The notes below the pieces were generated by a model that did no database searches, was not told the origin of the DNA, and saw only the letters and a program-made list of their open reading frames with translations. Shown here one piece after another: positions 29,858-40,000 of a stretch of DNA of 48,349 nucleotides. The DNA comes from Planctomycetota bacterium. Lineage in GTDB: Bacteria; Planctomycetota; Planctomycetia; Planctomycetales; Planctomycetaceae. Every line of letters starts with the position of its first letter. Within the stretch, counting starts at the first letter, position 1. The stretch lies in contig JAQBWV010000013.1 of the NCBI GenBank assembly GCA_027624335.1, forward strand, positions 1 to 48,349. Direction: 5' to 3'. A program made the translations under genes and the position numbers.

Positions 29858-31888
29858 TCAGTAGTATCCGATCACCAGATGCCAGCCATCGATGACGTCG
29901 ACCTCTGTGCCGAACTCAATCGACGGTGCGTCCCGCAGAATTGCCCAGTACATCTGCGATGGAAGTTCTCTGCCTTCCGTCAGCGATTGGCGGAGTTCCG
30001 CGATCGTTCGTTCCATCTGCCCTTCGGAGACTCGAAACTGCTCGGATCGACCGTAGTACCGGTACATCCTGCCTGACGCCATGTTAAGCGAGGCAACTTC
30101 GTTGCGGTGTTCCAGGTCCTCGGGAATGGCCGGAGCTGATCTGTCGATCAGTTTTATGAACGCAGCTCGATTCTCCTTGATGATTGGTGCCAGCGATCTA
30201 CCGCTGCCCGCGCTCAAGTCTTCAGCGAACCACGCGGTGCCATCCTGATCAGTCACAATGACCGCTTCAATTCCCCATTCGAGTCCGTTCGTCACGGGGA
30301 GTGCTCCGTCCGCAGTCTGCCCGACTGTCAGCCGTCCTCGTTCCGGACGAACGTTTCTCGTCAGAAACTGAGTTCGAGTGCGGGAACGTAACCAGCCGGA
30401 ACGCAGCCACTGCGTGTCGGTCCAATCGGTGCGAGCGGATTCGAAACTCTCACCGGCTGGTCGAATCGGGATGACGGCTGTCGATGGAGAAAAGCTCAAC
30501 CCGTTCGACGGAGACATGCCCGCGTACAGTGCCAGTCTGGCTGTCGACACCGCTTTCTTATGGCCCTGGTCAATGACGGTCAGGCTTCTCACACGAGACT
30601 TGACAGAGAAACCCTGCGACAACGCCGAGTAACCAAACAGAGACAGACTGGTCACGATCGCGACTGCCGGAATCGTAACAACCAGATAATTCAGTCGTCG
30701 TTTTCTCGACAGCACAAAGTAGTTCAACGGGCCGATTACAAACGAAAACAGCGTGATGAAAATCAGAAACGCCATGACGGGCACGCTGCGGATGTTGGGA
30801 ATAAGGAATTCCAGAAACTCTTCGTTGTCAATCCGGCCTGCGACTCCGAGTCGTTTTCCCTGTCGCAGTTGCTGAATTGGCACGGACTTAAGCATCCAGC
30901 CCCAATCCTGAACCGTTCCTGAAAACGGATTCTCAGAAAAACCAATCACTCGCCCGTGTCCAAATTCACGAGCTTCGAACGGTGGGCTTTCGGCTGACCA
31001 CATGAAGACCGGATCGCTGACAGATGACTCCGATCTGTTTCCGTGTTCGTCCAGACGAATCTCGCGGATGCCGGTTCTCAGCGAGGAGTTGGCAGGCTGC
31101 CAGGTGACAGCCTGTGACTGCAACTCCGCTCCGGTGGCCGCAGCGAGGGACTTTGAACTGCTGGCGAGTTCGCCCAGCGAATGGACCAGCAAAGTTCCTC
31201 CCGACCGTATCCAGTCTGTCAGAGCCGCACGCTGAGCGTCGGGAAATCCACCGAGAGTCTCCATCGAGATCACGACCAGGTCGACTCCCGAATAGGCCAG
31301 CCAGTTGTCTGGCAGTCGGAACGGTTCGATCGTCTGACTGTTCTGCGTTGCCGCCATGTAATGACGATGGCCGGCAGATGAAATGAGCGACGTGAACGCG
31401 TCTTCCAGAGGCTGCAAATCAAGCGGACCGGGCGAAATCGCAAGAACTGCCGGGCGACCGTTGTCGATGTCCAGGTCCGGCAGAGTGATCCGATTCTCAA
31501 GTTTCTGAAGATGGCGACCATGCTGCGTAACGGTGAGCTGGCCCCAGTTACCGGTTCCGGCCATGGGGATCAGCAGAGTGAAGCTGACCGAAGCGTTCTG
31601 ATCGATCGAGATTCGCCGCGATGTTATCGGCAACTGGCTCCCTGAAGTCGGTCGAAACGTCAATTCGAGTTCGCGCGTCGCACCGCGATTCTGCAATCCA
31701 ATACGGATCGGGTAATAGCCCCCGACAGTACCGCCAGCCCAGCGGTAGTCGACAGAGATCTGAAAGTCGTCCTGAGCCGCTCCGTACTGGTCTCCCGCAG
31801 CCTGGATTGTTCCTTCCGAAAACACGCTGCTGACCAGTATGGCGAATATGATCGCCACGACAGTTCTGATTGCCGGTCGACTGGCCAT
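29858..31888 (-). CDS. Exported and membrane-anchored protein linked to MoxR
   Basis: A 676-residue protein in the minus-strand pair with MoxR. It starts with a signal peptide (VVAIIFAILVSSVFSEG). The first half is beta-rich, resembling a BatD-like or immunoglobulin-like region, and then reads as a DUF4350/GATase-like fold (WLAYSGVDLVVISMETLGGFPDAQRAALTDWIRSGGTLLVHS). Two transmembrane helices follow at about 368-392 and 399-421. The C-terminal 250 residues are on the far side. MoxR clusters commonly encode such a protein. It lies 78 bases after the MoxR gene on the same strand. The domain names are by eye and moderately sure; the role of these clusters in envelope quality control or surface-complex assembly is inferred. 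Confidence 0.75.
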   Translation of the reverse strand: MASRPAIRTVVAIIFAILVSSVFSEGTIQAAGDQYGAAQDDFQISVDYRWAGGTVGGYYPIRIGLQNRGATRELELTFRPTSGSQLPITSRRISIDQNASVSFTLLIPMAGTGNWGQLTVTQHGRHLQKLENRITLPDLDIDNGRPAVLAISPGPLDLQPLEDAFTSLISSAGHRHYMAATQNSQTIEPFRLPDNWLAYSGVDLVVISMETLGGFPDAQRAALTDWIRSGGTLLVHSLGELASSSKSLAAATGAELQSQAVTWQPANSSLRTGIREIRLDEHGNRSESSVSDPVFMWSAESPPFEAREFGHGRVIGFSENPFSGTVQDWGWMLKSVPIQQLRQGKRLGVAGRIDNEEFLEFLIPNIRSVPVMAFLIFITLFSFVIGPLNYFVLSRKRRLNYLVVTIPAVAIVTSLSLFGYSALSQGFSVKSRVRSLTVIDQGHKKAVSTARLALYAGMSPSNGLSFSPSTAVIPIRPAGESFESARTDWTDTQWLRSGWLRSRTRTQFLTRNVRPERGRLTVGQTADGALPVTNGLEWGIEAVIVTDQDGTAWFAEDLSAGSGRSLAPIIKENRAAFIKLIDRSAPAIPEDLEHRNEVASLNMASGRMYRYYGRSEQFRVSEGQMERTIAELRQSLTEGRELPSQMYWAILRDAPSIEFGTEVDVIDGWHLVIGYY

Positions 31889-31966
31889 GTCGTCTCAACT
31901 TTCTGCCGGATACGTTGCTGACATTGCGAGAAACGTTTTTTCTCAGAAGACGAATTAAAACGCCAA

Positions 31967-33001
31967 TCACGCTTCAATATCTGCCGGGATGGAACGGCCC
32001 ACTTCAGGAACCGAGTCCAGCAGCGTGTCGACCATGCGAGCGGTTGTCCAGCCTTCCATTCTGGCGGAATAATCGAGAATTAACCGATGCCCCAGCACGT
32101 TCGGAGCGACTCGGCGAACTTCGTCGAAACCAGCATTCGGCTTCCCGGCAAGCAACGCTGCCGCGCGACATGTTCCAGCGATCGCAATTGCCGCTCGCGG
32201 CGAAGCACCGTACCGAACGAAGCGTCGAACTTCCTCAGGCGATTCGTCGCGATCGGGGTGCGTCGCCGTCACCAGCCGCGCGATGTAATTCCCCACAGCT
32301 TCGGGGAGATGGACGCGGTTAACCAGATCGAATAGACGATTGATATCCGCCCCGGTCATGATCTCGTTGAGGGCCGGTGCGACTCCGTGATGGCGTGTCC
32401 GGATAATTTCTTCCAGAACCTGGCTCGTTACGCTGTTCACGTTGATCTTAAAGGTGAAACGGTCAATCTGAGCCTCCGGCAAGGGATAGGTTCCTTCCAG
32501 CTCGATCGGGTTCTGAGTGGCCAGAACAAAGAACGGGGATGGCAGCGTGTGTGTCTCTCCCATGACCGTGACGCGGCGTTCCTGCATCGCTTCCAGTAGA
32601 GCCGACTGAGTTTTCGGAGTCGCCCGGTTGATTTCGTCAGCCAGCAACAGGTTGGCGAACACAGGTCCCTGGTGAAAAACCAGTTTGCGAGTGCCGCCCT
32701 GATCTTCCAGGATCGGCGACCCGAGAATGTCGCTCGGCAGGAGGTCTGGCGTGAACTGAATCCGCCGAAACTGAAGACTGAGCAATGAAGCCAGCGACTT
32801 GACGAGTTCCGTTTTCCCAAGCCCCGGCAAACCTTCCAGCAGAAGATGACCGCGCGACAGGATGCAGATCACGACTCGTTCGAGCAGCTCTTCCTGTCCA
32901 AGAATCGCTCTTCCAAGCCCGTTGAGTAACGACCGAATCGACGCCTGAGCCCGACTGACTTCGTCCGGCGAAAGAAGCTGAGAATCCGCGGAATCTGACA
33001 T
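31967..33001 (-). CDS. moxR: MoxR family AAA+ ATPase
   Basis: A 344-residue AAA+ ATPase. Start at the ATG at 33001 with AAGGTG six bases upstream. Domains: an N-terminal helical segment, Walker A (GLPGLGKTELV, about 62-72), the MoxR-type FTPDLLPSDILG motif, Walker B (LLLADEINRATPKTQSALLEAMQE), sensor 1 (FVLATQNPIELEGTYPLPEAQIDRF) and the C-terminal lid (GASPRAAIAI). These ATPases act as chaperones that help assemble or activate partner proteins, usually encoded beside them together with a DUF58/VWA protein. Here only the membrane protein follows; the expected DUF58 gene is missing from the immediate neighbourhood. The upstream PfpI gene lies 81 bases away in the same direction. Confidence 0.92.
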   Translation of the reverse strand: MSDSADSQLLSPDEVSRAQASIRSLLNGLGRAILGQEELLERVVICILSRGHLLLEGLPGLGKTELVKSLASLLSLQFRRIQFTPDLLPSDILGSPILEDQGGTRKLVFHQGPVFANLLLADEINRATPKTQSALLEAMQERRVTVMGETHTLPSPFFVLATQNPIELEGTYPLPEAQIDRFTFKINVNSVTSQVLEEIIRTRHHGVAPALNEIMTGADINRLFDLVNRVHLPEAVGNYIARLVTATHPDRDESPEEVRRFVRYGASPRAAIAIAGTCRAAALLAGKPNAGFDEVRRVAPNVLGHRLILDYSARMEGWTTARMVDTLLDSVPEVGRSIPADIEA

Positions 33002-33082
33002 GCGGCACCTTGAATTACAGTCACCATGTTGCAAAGAACGCTTCGAATAAAGTCGACGATAAACAACGACCTCGCACAGGAA

Positions 33083-33613
33083 TCATGACGACAGTATCTG
33101 AATCATGCCTCTGCAGAAATCCGGCAGGTCATCAGGTTTGCGGCTCGAAACAAAGTGCCGGTCGACGACGACTGCCGAGTCCTCAAACACCGCACCCGCG
33201 TTAACGAGGTCATCTTTAATTCCCGGCGAACCGGTGACTCGAACGCCTGAATAAACATTTGCCGAGATTGGAATCCAGCCTCCGTGACAGATCGCAGCGA
33301 CCAGCTTGTGGGAGTCTGCGAACTCACGAACCAGTTTCAGGACATGTGGATCACGGCGAAGTTTGTCCGGCATGAATCCACCAGGACAGAGAACCCCGTC
33401 AAAGTCTGCTGAAGTCATTTCATCGATGACCGCGTCCGAAACACAGGGGTAACCATTCTTGCCAGTATAGGTCCGCCCAGCCTCATTCCCGGCGATGACC
33501 ACTTTGGCACCTGCTTCGATCAGCCGGAGTTTTGGATACCACAGTTCGAGGTCTTCATAAATGTCTCCCACGAAGACCAGAACTCGCTTGCCCAGCAGCG
33601 ACAAATCGGACAT
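33083..33613 (-). CDS. DJ-1/PfpI family protein
   Basis: A 176-residue protein of the DJ-1/PfpI superfamily (YhbO/PfpI subgroup). The start at 33613 opens with MSDLSLLGKRVLVFVGD, the normal first strand; the frame upstream is not family-like. The nucleophile elbow is A-I-C109-H110-G-G, matching PfpI's AICHG, and the acidic partner is likely in DIYEDLE near residues 17-23. The IVVDRHFVSSRKPDDLPDFC region matches the C-terminal dimer interface motif (T/S-S-R-x-P-D-D-L). Members act as deglycases, small-molecule hydratases or peptidases; the activity here is not determined. Cytoplasmic. Possibly co-transcribed with moxR, 81 bases downstream. Confidence 0.88.
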   Translation of the reverse strand: MSDLSLLGKRVLVFVGDIYEDLELWYPKLRLIEAGAKVVIAGNEAGRTYTGKNGYPCVSDAVIDEMTSADFDGVLCPGGFMPDKLRRDPHVLKLVREFADSHKLVAAICHGGWIPISANVYSGVRVTGSPGIKDDLVNAGAVFEDSAVVVDRHFVSSRKPDDLPDFCRGMIQILSS

Positions 33614-34238
33614 CAGGATGATCCGCAATCTATATTCGAGTGATGGGTCGTTCGCGTTGCAACGGCTGATTCGCGACCGCCAGTTCTGACAGTAGAAGGT
33701 ACACCTGAAGTCATTCGAAGCAGACCTCAACAGAAGTGAACTCGCAAGGATCGCTGCTCAGTTCTCGCAGAGCAACCGTGACGACCAGATCCCGCACGCC
33801 CTGGCTGCTGTAAGGCGTACGCCGCCGAGCGACGTTATCCCGTTGTTTGAAGCAGCAGCGCCGTACGACGCTGCTGAAGATCGTGTAACTCCGTTGGTCA
33901 TCACCTGGAAATCCTGAGGTGCCAACGGTCTGGCGAACCCGGGTACGAGTCGGCGACTTTCGAGCCGCATCCTTACTCGAAAATATGGGGATCAAGCATC
34001 CAGATGCGAAGGCATAGACCTCACTGGAGCGGACGCATTTTCGTCACAAACGGAAGACTTGCAGATGCATCACCGCGCTTCGTTGACCGGTCGAGTTTGC
34101 TCAAAGTTCCCACGCGTTCGGACCGATTACTCATCCCAGTAGAAAGTGTCTCCGCTCACCCTCGCAACGTTCCATCCAGGAATCGAAGGACGAGCTACTG
34201 TTCACTGGACCAGAATCAACCTTGAGCCGACTTCAACT
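33614..34238. other. Divergent intergenic region
   Basis: About 625 bp between the PfpI start (minus) and the next plus-strand gene. It contains an 8-bp-arm inverted repeat (CAGCAGCG at 33853-33860, CGCTGCTG at 33869-33876, loop eight bases). Open frames here (for example 33711-33995 minus) show no domain or good start signal. It probably holds promoters for both flanking genes, but I cannot place them. Confidence 0.45.
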
Positions 34239-34754
34239 ATGAGCGACTTCAAACGAAATCTGGCGGAATCGGCAGACTCGGCCGCGAGAGTCGGTGTTCT
34301 GTTCCTCGCTGTCGCAATGTTCGCAGCCATGTGGGAATCGGATGCGTCCAGTAAACAGGACGACAACTGGCTCGCCGCTCGGGCTCGAACGAAGTTTGTC
34401 GTCGCTCAGTCTGACGAAAACGCGTCATTAGAAATTGTCTCGCAAACCGGCGAAGTTCAAAAGAACAAACCCAACACGTCGGACACATTCGGTGAAGTCT
34501 CAATTCGCAGAGTTAGCGGTTCTCCGTACCCGCTGCCTGTTGGTATCGTCCCCGGTGAATACCGAGTTGTCGATTCGCGAGGCTCAGTTGAAACTTTGCA
34601 CATCACGCAGGAAATAGCCTCGGTCACTGGCAACATCGAATCACTCGGACTCGGTCAGTACGTTATCGCGGACGCCGAACGAACGATCTATTTCATCAGG
34701 ATTCGAGGCGGCAATCTGACTGCGAGAACAATCGCAGAACCAGTGCGACGATAA
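34239..34754 (+). CDS. Small membrane-anchored or exported protein, unknown
   Basis: A 171-residue unrecognised protein. The ATG at 34239 (MSDFKRNLAESADSAARVG) was chosen because it is followed by a hydrophobic segment (residues about 18-31, VGVLFLAVAMFAAMW) that could anchor or export it; residues upstream in the open frame to 34146 do not fit. The remainder (VSQTGEVQKNK..., GEYRVVDSRGSVETLHIT, YFIRIRGGNLTAR) looks like a soluble beta-rich domain outside the membrane. Ribosome-binding site weak. It is convergent with the multi-HTH gene, whose stop is 45 bases downstream. No function is assigned. Confidence 0.55.
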   Translation: MSDFKRNLAESADSAARVGVLFLAVAMFAAMWESDASSKQDDNWLAARARTKFVVAQSDENASLEIVSQTGEVQKNKPNTSDTFGEVSIRRVSGSPYPLPVGIVPGEYRVVDSRGSVETLHITQEIASVTGNIESLGLGQYVIADAERTIYFIRIRGGNLTARTIAEPVRR

Positions 34755-34799
34755 GAATCAGTGACGCAAGTAACGTACATTCGAGTCGCACATTCGACG

Positions 34800-36788
34800 C
34801 TACTTCTGAAGTTCCCAGAGCCGCAGGATTACTCGCCAGCGTTCTGAAGATGGCGGAAGACCGGCCGCTCGCAAGAGTCGTTCGATGTGTGACCACTTGA
34901 TCGCCTGATGGCCTTCCACTCGATAGAGATCCCGCAACAACACCGAATAGTTGAACGGCAGCCGTTTTGAGAACGCTCGCAGCGTTGGAGAAACTTCAGC
35001 AATCAACAATCGCAGTTCGACGGCGAGCAGCGATTCGCTCTTTTGTTTGAGTTGCTCACGGAAGCGGTGGATCCAGTTGATGTGTACGTCACCCAGCCGT
35101 TTGACTCCGCACGAATCTGCGATCTCCTGAAGCAGCGACCAGCTCGGCGTTTCCTCATCCAGTAAGTACGCCCGCAACCGTGGTGGCGAGATCCCGTTGA
35201 GATTCGCATCTCGAAGCTTTCTCGACAGGGGCACAAGGCCGCCTTCGCGATCCGCCAGCAGTCGGAGCATCTCTGAAACCGAGCCCGGAGATTTCCACGC
35301 GACGCGACCAGTATCTCGAACACTTCTTCGATGGAACAGTTTCTCAACTTTCTTTCCGCCAGCCTCGGCCAGTGCCTGCAGGATCCGTGTGCGTGCCGAA
35401 TCGGGCAGCTTCTCAATACCACGTTCGACCTTCTGGTATTCCAGGCTCGTGTAACCCAGAACTTTCGCGGCGTCGCTGACGTTAAACCCGAAGTACTCAC
35501 GTTGCAGGCGCAGATCCAGCTGCATCTCGGGGCGGTGTCGTAAGTGAAATCGGCCTCGACGCCGTTCCCATAGCTGTCTGAGTTCCTGAGCATCTTCCAA
35601 CGCCAGACGCTGTTCAGCATCCAGCCGGGCAGCCTCGGCTCGATCAGTTGGGACTGTCCGAGTTCCTGACGATACAACGCCTGCAACGGCAGTTCCATTG
35701 ATCGCCCGCCCGTTCCGTGAATTCCCGGATACCGCCACCGGCAACGGCAACCCGTCGGCAGTCGACAGCTCAGATCGGACGACTTCCGAGGAAGCACTCT
35801 CGGAAGCCAACAACTGACCGGTCAGCAGCGCCACCAGCCCCGCTGGAAAGGCCTGCTGCGAGTAGTGTCCGTCCTCTTCGATGTGCTTGATGATTCTCGC
35901 TGGTTTCTTACCGCCGACAAGAAACAGGTCAGACATCTCCCGCCGAGTGATCCCCTGGTTCTCCCGCATCTTCTTAAGTCGAAGACCGAACGCGTGCAGT
36001 CCTTCATCTTTCTGGAGGCGATAATCTTCCTGCCAGAGCGTGCGCAGCTGTCGCACTTCATCCTCATTCCGACACATGGCTTTCGCGACGCTCGCAATTC
36101 TGGCCCACGGCAACAGCTCGAGATAGCACAGTCGCCGTAGCTGCGCCGTTCCCAGGCCAAGGTCGAGCAGATCGGATTCCGCATGCCCGGCCCGCAACCG
36201 CAACATGCACAGCTCGGCGAGAGATTCCGGAAAACCTCGACTCAGAAAACGCTTTCGTTCGGAGTCCTGCCAGACGACCTCCGCAGAGTCGAAATCGACC
36301 TTCAGAGTCTTGCACATTTTTTGCAGAATTCGATGCGGGACGGGAAAGTTGCCACGGCGATATTCCCACAGCGTCGCTGCGCTGACGCCGACTTTCTTCG
36401 CCAATCGAGGGGACGAACCTGCTTTCAGTTCCAGGCGGGCAATCAGGTTCTCCATCGAGTCCGCTGGTCCCGCGTAGAGGTCACGCAACTCGTCGAGCTG
36501 AGCTTCAGACACTCCTCGTTCGTCACAGAACTCAATAAACCGCTCCAGCGTGTTTCTCGTCGGAGTGTGGATGCCGAGTTCCATATCCCGCAGCGCTCCA
36601 CGACTGATTCCCGACTGTCGGGCCAGCTCGATGCGGGTCATTTCGAGGTTCGAAACGCGGATCTCGACCGTCTTCTGAGCGAGCGGTGGCGCGTCCTTCG
36701 ACCGTTTCAGCGATCGCTGACACAGATTCGCATTTCGCAAGGCGTGGCCGGTCAGCGGCTTCGATTTCTGAACAGCACGACGTGCCAT
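34800..36788 (-). CDS. Multi-HTH (tandem XRE-like) DNA-binding protein
   Basis: A 662-residue cytoplasmic protein that appears to be made almost entirely of XRE/Cro-like helix-turn-helix units. The start at 36788 has an excellent GGAGGG site. Units I recognise: about 42-92 (RIELARQSGISRGALRDMELG), 112-162 (SPRLAKKVGVSAATLWEYRRG), 190-241 (degenerate), 264-322 (ITRREMSDLFLVGG...IEEDG), about 430-485 (VSDAAKVLGYTSLEYQKVERG), about 510-570 and about 595-650. Three units are associated with a repeated helix (LDELRDLY, VRQLRTLW, AQELRQLW), suggesting internal duplication. A Ser/Thr/Val-rich linker separates units four and five. No effector domain is seen. It is transcribed divergently from the putative selenoprotein operon with a palindrome between them, so it may regulate itself and that operon (inference). 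Confidence 0.8.
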   Translation of the reverse strand: MARRAVQKSKPLTGHALRNANLCQRSLKRSKDAPPLAQKTVEIRVSNLEMTRIELARQSGISRGALRDMELGIHTPTRNTLERFIEFCDERGVSEAQLDELRDLYAGPADSMENLIARLELKAGSSPRLAKKVGVSAATLWEYRRGNFPVPHRILQKMCKTLKVDFDSAEVVWQDSERKRFLSRGFPESLAELCMLRLRAGHAESDLLDLGLGTAQLRRLCYLELLPWARIASVAKAMCRNEDEVRQLRTLWQEDYRLQKDEGLHAFGLRLKKMRENQGITRREMSDLFLVGGKKPARIIKHIEEDGHYSQQAFPAGLVALLTGQLLASESASSEVVRSELSTADGLPLPVAVSGNSRNGRAINGTAVAGVVSSGTRTVPTDRAEAARLDAEQRLALEDAQELRQLWERRRGRFHLRHRPEMQLDLRLQREYFGFNVSDAAKVLGYTSLEYQKVERGIEKLPDSARTRILQALAEAGGKKVEKLFHRRSVRDTGRVAWKSPGSVSEMLRLLADREGGLVPLSRKLRDANLNGISPPRLRAYLLDEETPSWSLLQEIADSCGVKRLGDVHINWIHRFREQLKQKSESLLAVELRLLIAEVSPTLRAFSKRLPFNYSVLLRDLYRVEGHQAIKWSHIERLLRAAGLPPSSERWRVILRLWELQK

Positions 36789-36857
36789 GGTTCCCTCCAT
36801 CTCAACACACTTGCTTCGAGTTCGCGTGCCCGAAGATCGTATAGACACACTTTGATA

Positions 36858-36885
36858 TGATCAACGCAACTGCATGCGTTAATCA
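36858..36885. promoter_or_regulatory. 28-bp operator-like palindrome
   Basis: Arms TGATCAACGCA (36858-36868) and TGCGTTAATCA (36875-36885) are complementary at 10 of 11 positions around a six-base centre (ACTGCA). It lies in the 251-bp divergent space, 70 bases before the multi-HTH start and about 155 bases before the FG-GAP gene. This is the size and symmetry of a dimeric HTH-protein operator; the binding protein is not known. Confidence 0.55.
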
Positions 36886-37039
36886 ATCAGGCTGACAGGC
36901 GGCATTGATGAACGCCGTCGCGGCTGCTGTTTTGCGACGTGCTCATTGCGTATCCTCTGTCGCTATGCGGCGATTGTTGTCAGCGTCTGCAGCAGGTTTG
37001 CTCTTCCCCTGAATGCCTTGTCCGTTTCTGTCAGACCAA

Positions 37040-40000
37040 ATGTCGAATTCATCTTCCAGCGAAACTCAAGCATCAAACCCGAAGTCAAAGCGACTTCTGC
37101 TGCTGGTATTTTCTGGCTGCCTGCTGATTGGAGCTGGCGAAGGCGCGCGTCGCTGGCTGCTGCCACCTATCGATGAAGTCACCGCCATTTCACCGCACAG
37201 TCGATTAATCGAAAGCGAAGGTCTGATTCTTGACCTGACACCGCGACTGAAGGAATTTCTCAGTACCAGCGTCCTGAATCTGCAACTGCCCGACGCGCTG
37301 GGTGTCGAACTTTTCGCAAAACAGGTATCCATTCGGGACGTCGCGTTTGATTTGCCTATCGACATCAAAGAGCTTCCTGGTCTGAACAGCCGCAAGTTGT
37401 CGTGGAAGGTTTCCAGCACTTCGACCAGCGTCTCCGCCGACGAGTGCTCCCTGTGGAATCCGTTGTTCGAGTCAGTCGCTGGTATCACCTACTTCGAGCG
37501 CGCCGGCTTCAAGTTTGTCAACAGCCACTTCGACGAAGCTGACGCCGGGCTGCTTCACTCGGACGTCACTTTCGAAGGTCTAGCCCGTGACAATGATGGA
37601 CGATTCATTCTGGTAAAAGCCGAACAGAGTCTGAGCTGGCGTGCGGATCCTTCATCGACCGTCGCCACGCAGGATGCGTCCGACCAAGGCTCCGCAGCGA
37701 CCTCAGTCACGTCAGCAAAGTCGAACGTCCCCGCCGCTGAGCTCTGGAAAATCGTCGAGTGGACTCAGACGTCATTCGAAATGGTCATGGCCGAGCGATC
37801 CTTCTTCGCTGAAAGCCTGAACCAGGTAATTCCCGATCCGCAGCTCCGCACGCGTCTGCGAAACAGTCTGCACGAACAGTACATCCTCGATCGTTTCGCG
37901 GCGTTGTCGAAGCGTGAACAATGGGAAGGGCCTCACCCCTATTTCTCGGTCGTGTCGCAGGACCGACATCCTTCGCTATCGGTCGTCGACATTGACGGCG
38001 ACGGACTCGATGACATTTATGTGATGGCTCGCTGGGGGAAGAATATTCTGCTGCACAACAAAGGCGGCTACTTCGAAGACGTCGCCGGGCAGTACGGACT
38101 GGACATCGACAGCCACTGCTCCAGCGCGATCTTTGCCGACTTCGACAACGACGGCGACGTTGACCTGATGCTCGGTCGGACGCTCGTTCCCAGCCAGTAC
38201 ATGGCCAACGAAGACGGCCACTTCGTCGACCGATCCGACACACTGGTCGAAGGCAATCTGCCGGCGCTGGTCACTTCGGTTTCCGCTGCCGATTACAATG
38301 GCGACGGCCTGCTCGATGTGTACCTTTCCACCTACGCGGCCAACATGCAGGAAGACGAAGTGCGTGACCAGGGCCCGGAGTTGAACAATCCCGAGGCGAT
38401 AGGACTGCTCAGTGACTTCCTGCCGGAAGCAACCAGTGTCGCGCTACAGAGTAAGCTGGCACAGCGAGGCTATCATCGTCATCTCAACAACTACGGCCCG
38501 CCGAATCTGCTGCTCGTCAATCGCGGCGGTCGATTCGAAACTTCACCGCAGAACGATCAGGTCGCCATCTGGCGACACACGTACCAGGCATCGTGGAGCG
38601 ATTTCGATCGGGACGGTGATCAGGACCTGTACCTGGCCAATGACTTCGCCGTGAATTCGCTGATGCGAAACGACGGCGACAAGGGCTTCGTCGACGTGGC
38701 AGCTGAAACGGGCACGGCAGACATCGGTTTCGGGATGGGTGCCTCGTGGGGAGACTACAACAACGACGGGCGAGCGGACCTGTACGTCTCCAACATGTTC
38801 AGCAAGGCCGGTCGACGGATCACAGGCTCGTTGAAGAACATCGACGACCGCTTCGCCATGATGGCGCGAGGAAATTCGCTGTTTCAGAACGGAGCATCAG
38901 GTTTCAACAAAGTATCCGGACTGGAGGCTCCCGCACTGCAGGTCGAAAAGGCTGGCTGGTCCTGGTCGGGACAGTTCGTCGATTTCGACAACGATGGCTG
39001 GCTCGATATCCACGCCTTGAGTGGCTACTACTCGGCCCCGCCGGAAGTTGCCGTGCAGGTCGATTTGTGAAGTCTCTGGTGGCGCACGGTCGTGCGTAAC
39101 GATTTCGAAGGGCTTACTCAGCTGGGCGCCGGATTTGCCACGGTTGAAGAGCAGCAAAGCTGGAAGGAAGAGCAAAAAGACATCTCGAATATCACGCACC
39201 CGTTCAGTGGCAGCGAGCGAAACCGGTTGTTCCTGAGCAGCCACGGAGACAGCTTCCTGGACATCTCTGGAATTTCCGGAGTGGACTCGTCCTCTGACGG
39301 CCGAGTCTCTGTCTGGCTGGACTTTGACCGCGACGGGCGATCCGATCTGGCTGTCGTCAACAGCAATCGTCCGCTGCTGCAGTTTTACAGAAACGCAACT
39401 GGTGACGCTTTCGCACGTCTCTCTGTTGAAGAGCCGACCGAGTCTGCGCAGGCGGATCACCGAAACTTCATCGCTCTGAAATTCGTCGGTGGAAACGACA
39501 CGTCGGACGCAAACCCGAAACTCAGTAATCGAGACGGCTGGGGAGCACGCGTCACTGTGGAAGCCGGCAGTCACCAGATCACTCGCGAACATCTTTGCGG
39601 GCAAGGTTTTGCAGGCCAGAGCAGCGCGACGATGCTGATCGGACTGGGTGAGGCGGATTCGATCGACCGCCTGATCGTTGACTGGCCGTCGGGCATCCAT
39701 CAGGAATTCTCGAATGTCGCTGTCGGACAACTGGTGACCCTGCGCGAGCGACCTCAGTCGGACAGCCAGCCAGCAATGACGGTCTCCCGCTACGAAACTG
39801 TCCCTCTGGCGAGTGCCGCATCTGCCGAACAAGTTTCCAACTCAGCCTCTAAGAAGACATTCCCAATGTTGACTCTGAAGTCGCTGAAAACTGCGGCTGG
39901 AACATACACTCCAGACACTGTCGTGCCCGATACTCAAATCGTCGTTCTTACCACCATGGCGAGCTGGTGTACTGCCTGCGCGAGACACCAGCCGATTCTC

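Noticed and set aside
29625..29864. Possible 79-codon gene upstream of dnaA
   Set aside because: No domain or start signal and it overlaps the 3' end of the minus-strand membrane protein.
33711..33995. Possible 94-codon minus-strand gene
   Set aside because: No domain, no ribosome-binding site, in divergent promoter region.
39068..39070. TGA read as tryptophan or general code change
   Set aside because: Many clear genes in this window end at TGA, so the code is the standard bacterial one.
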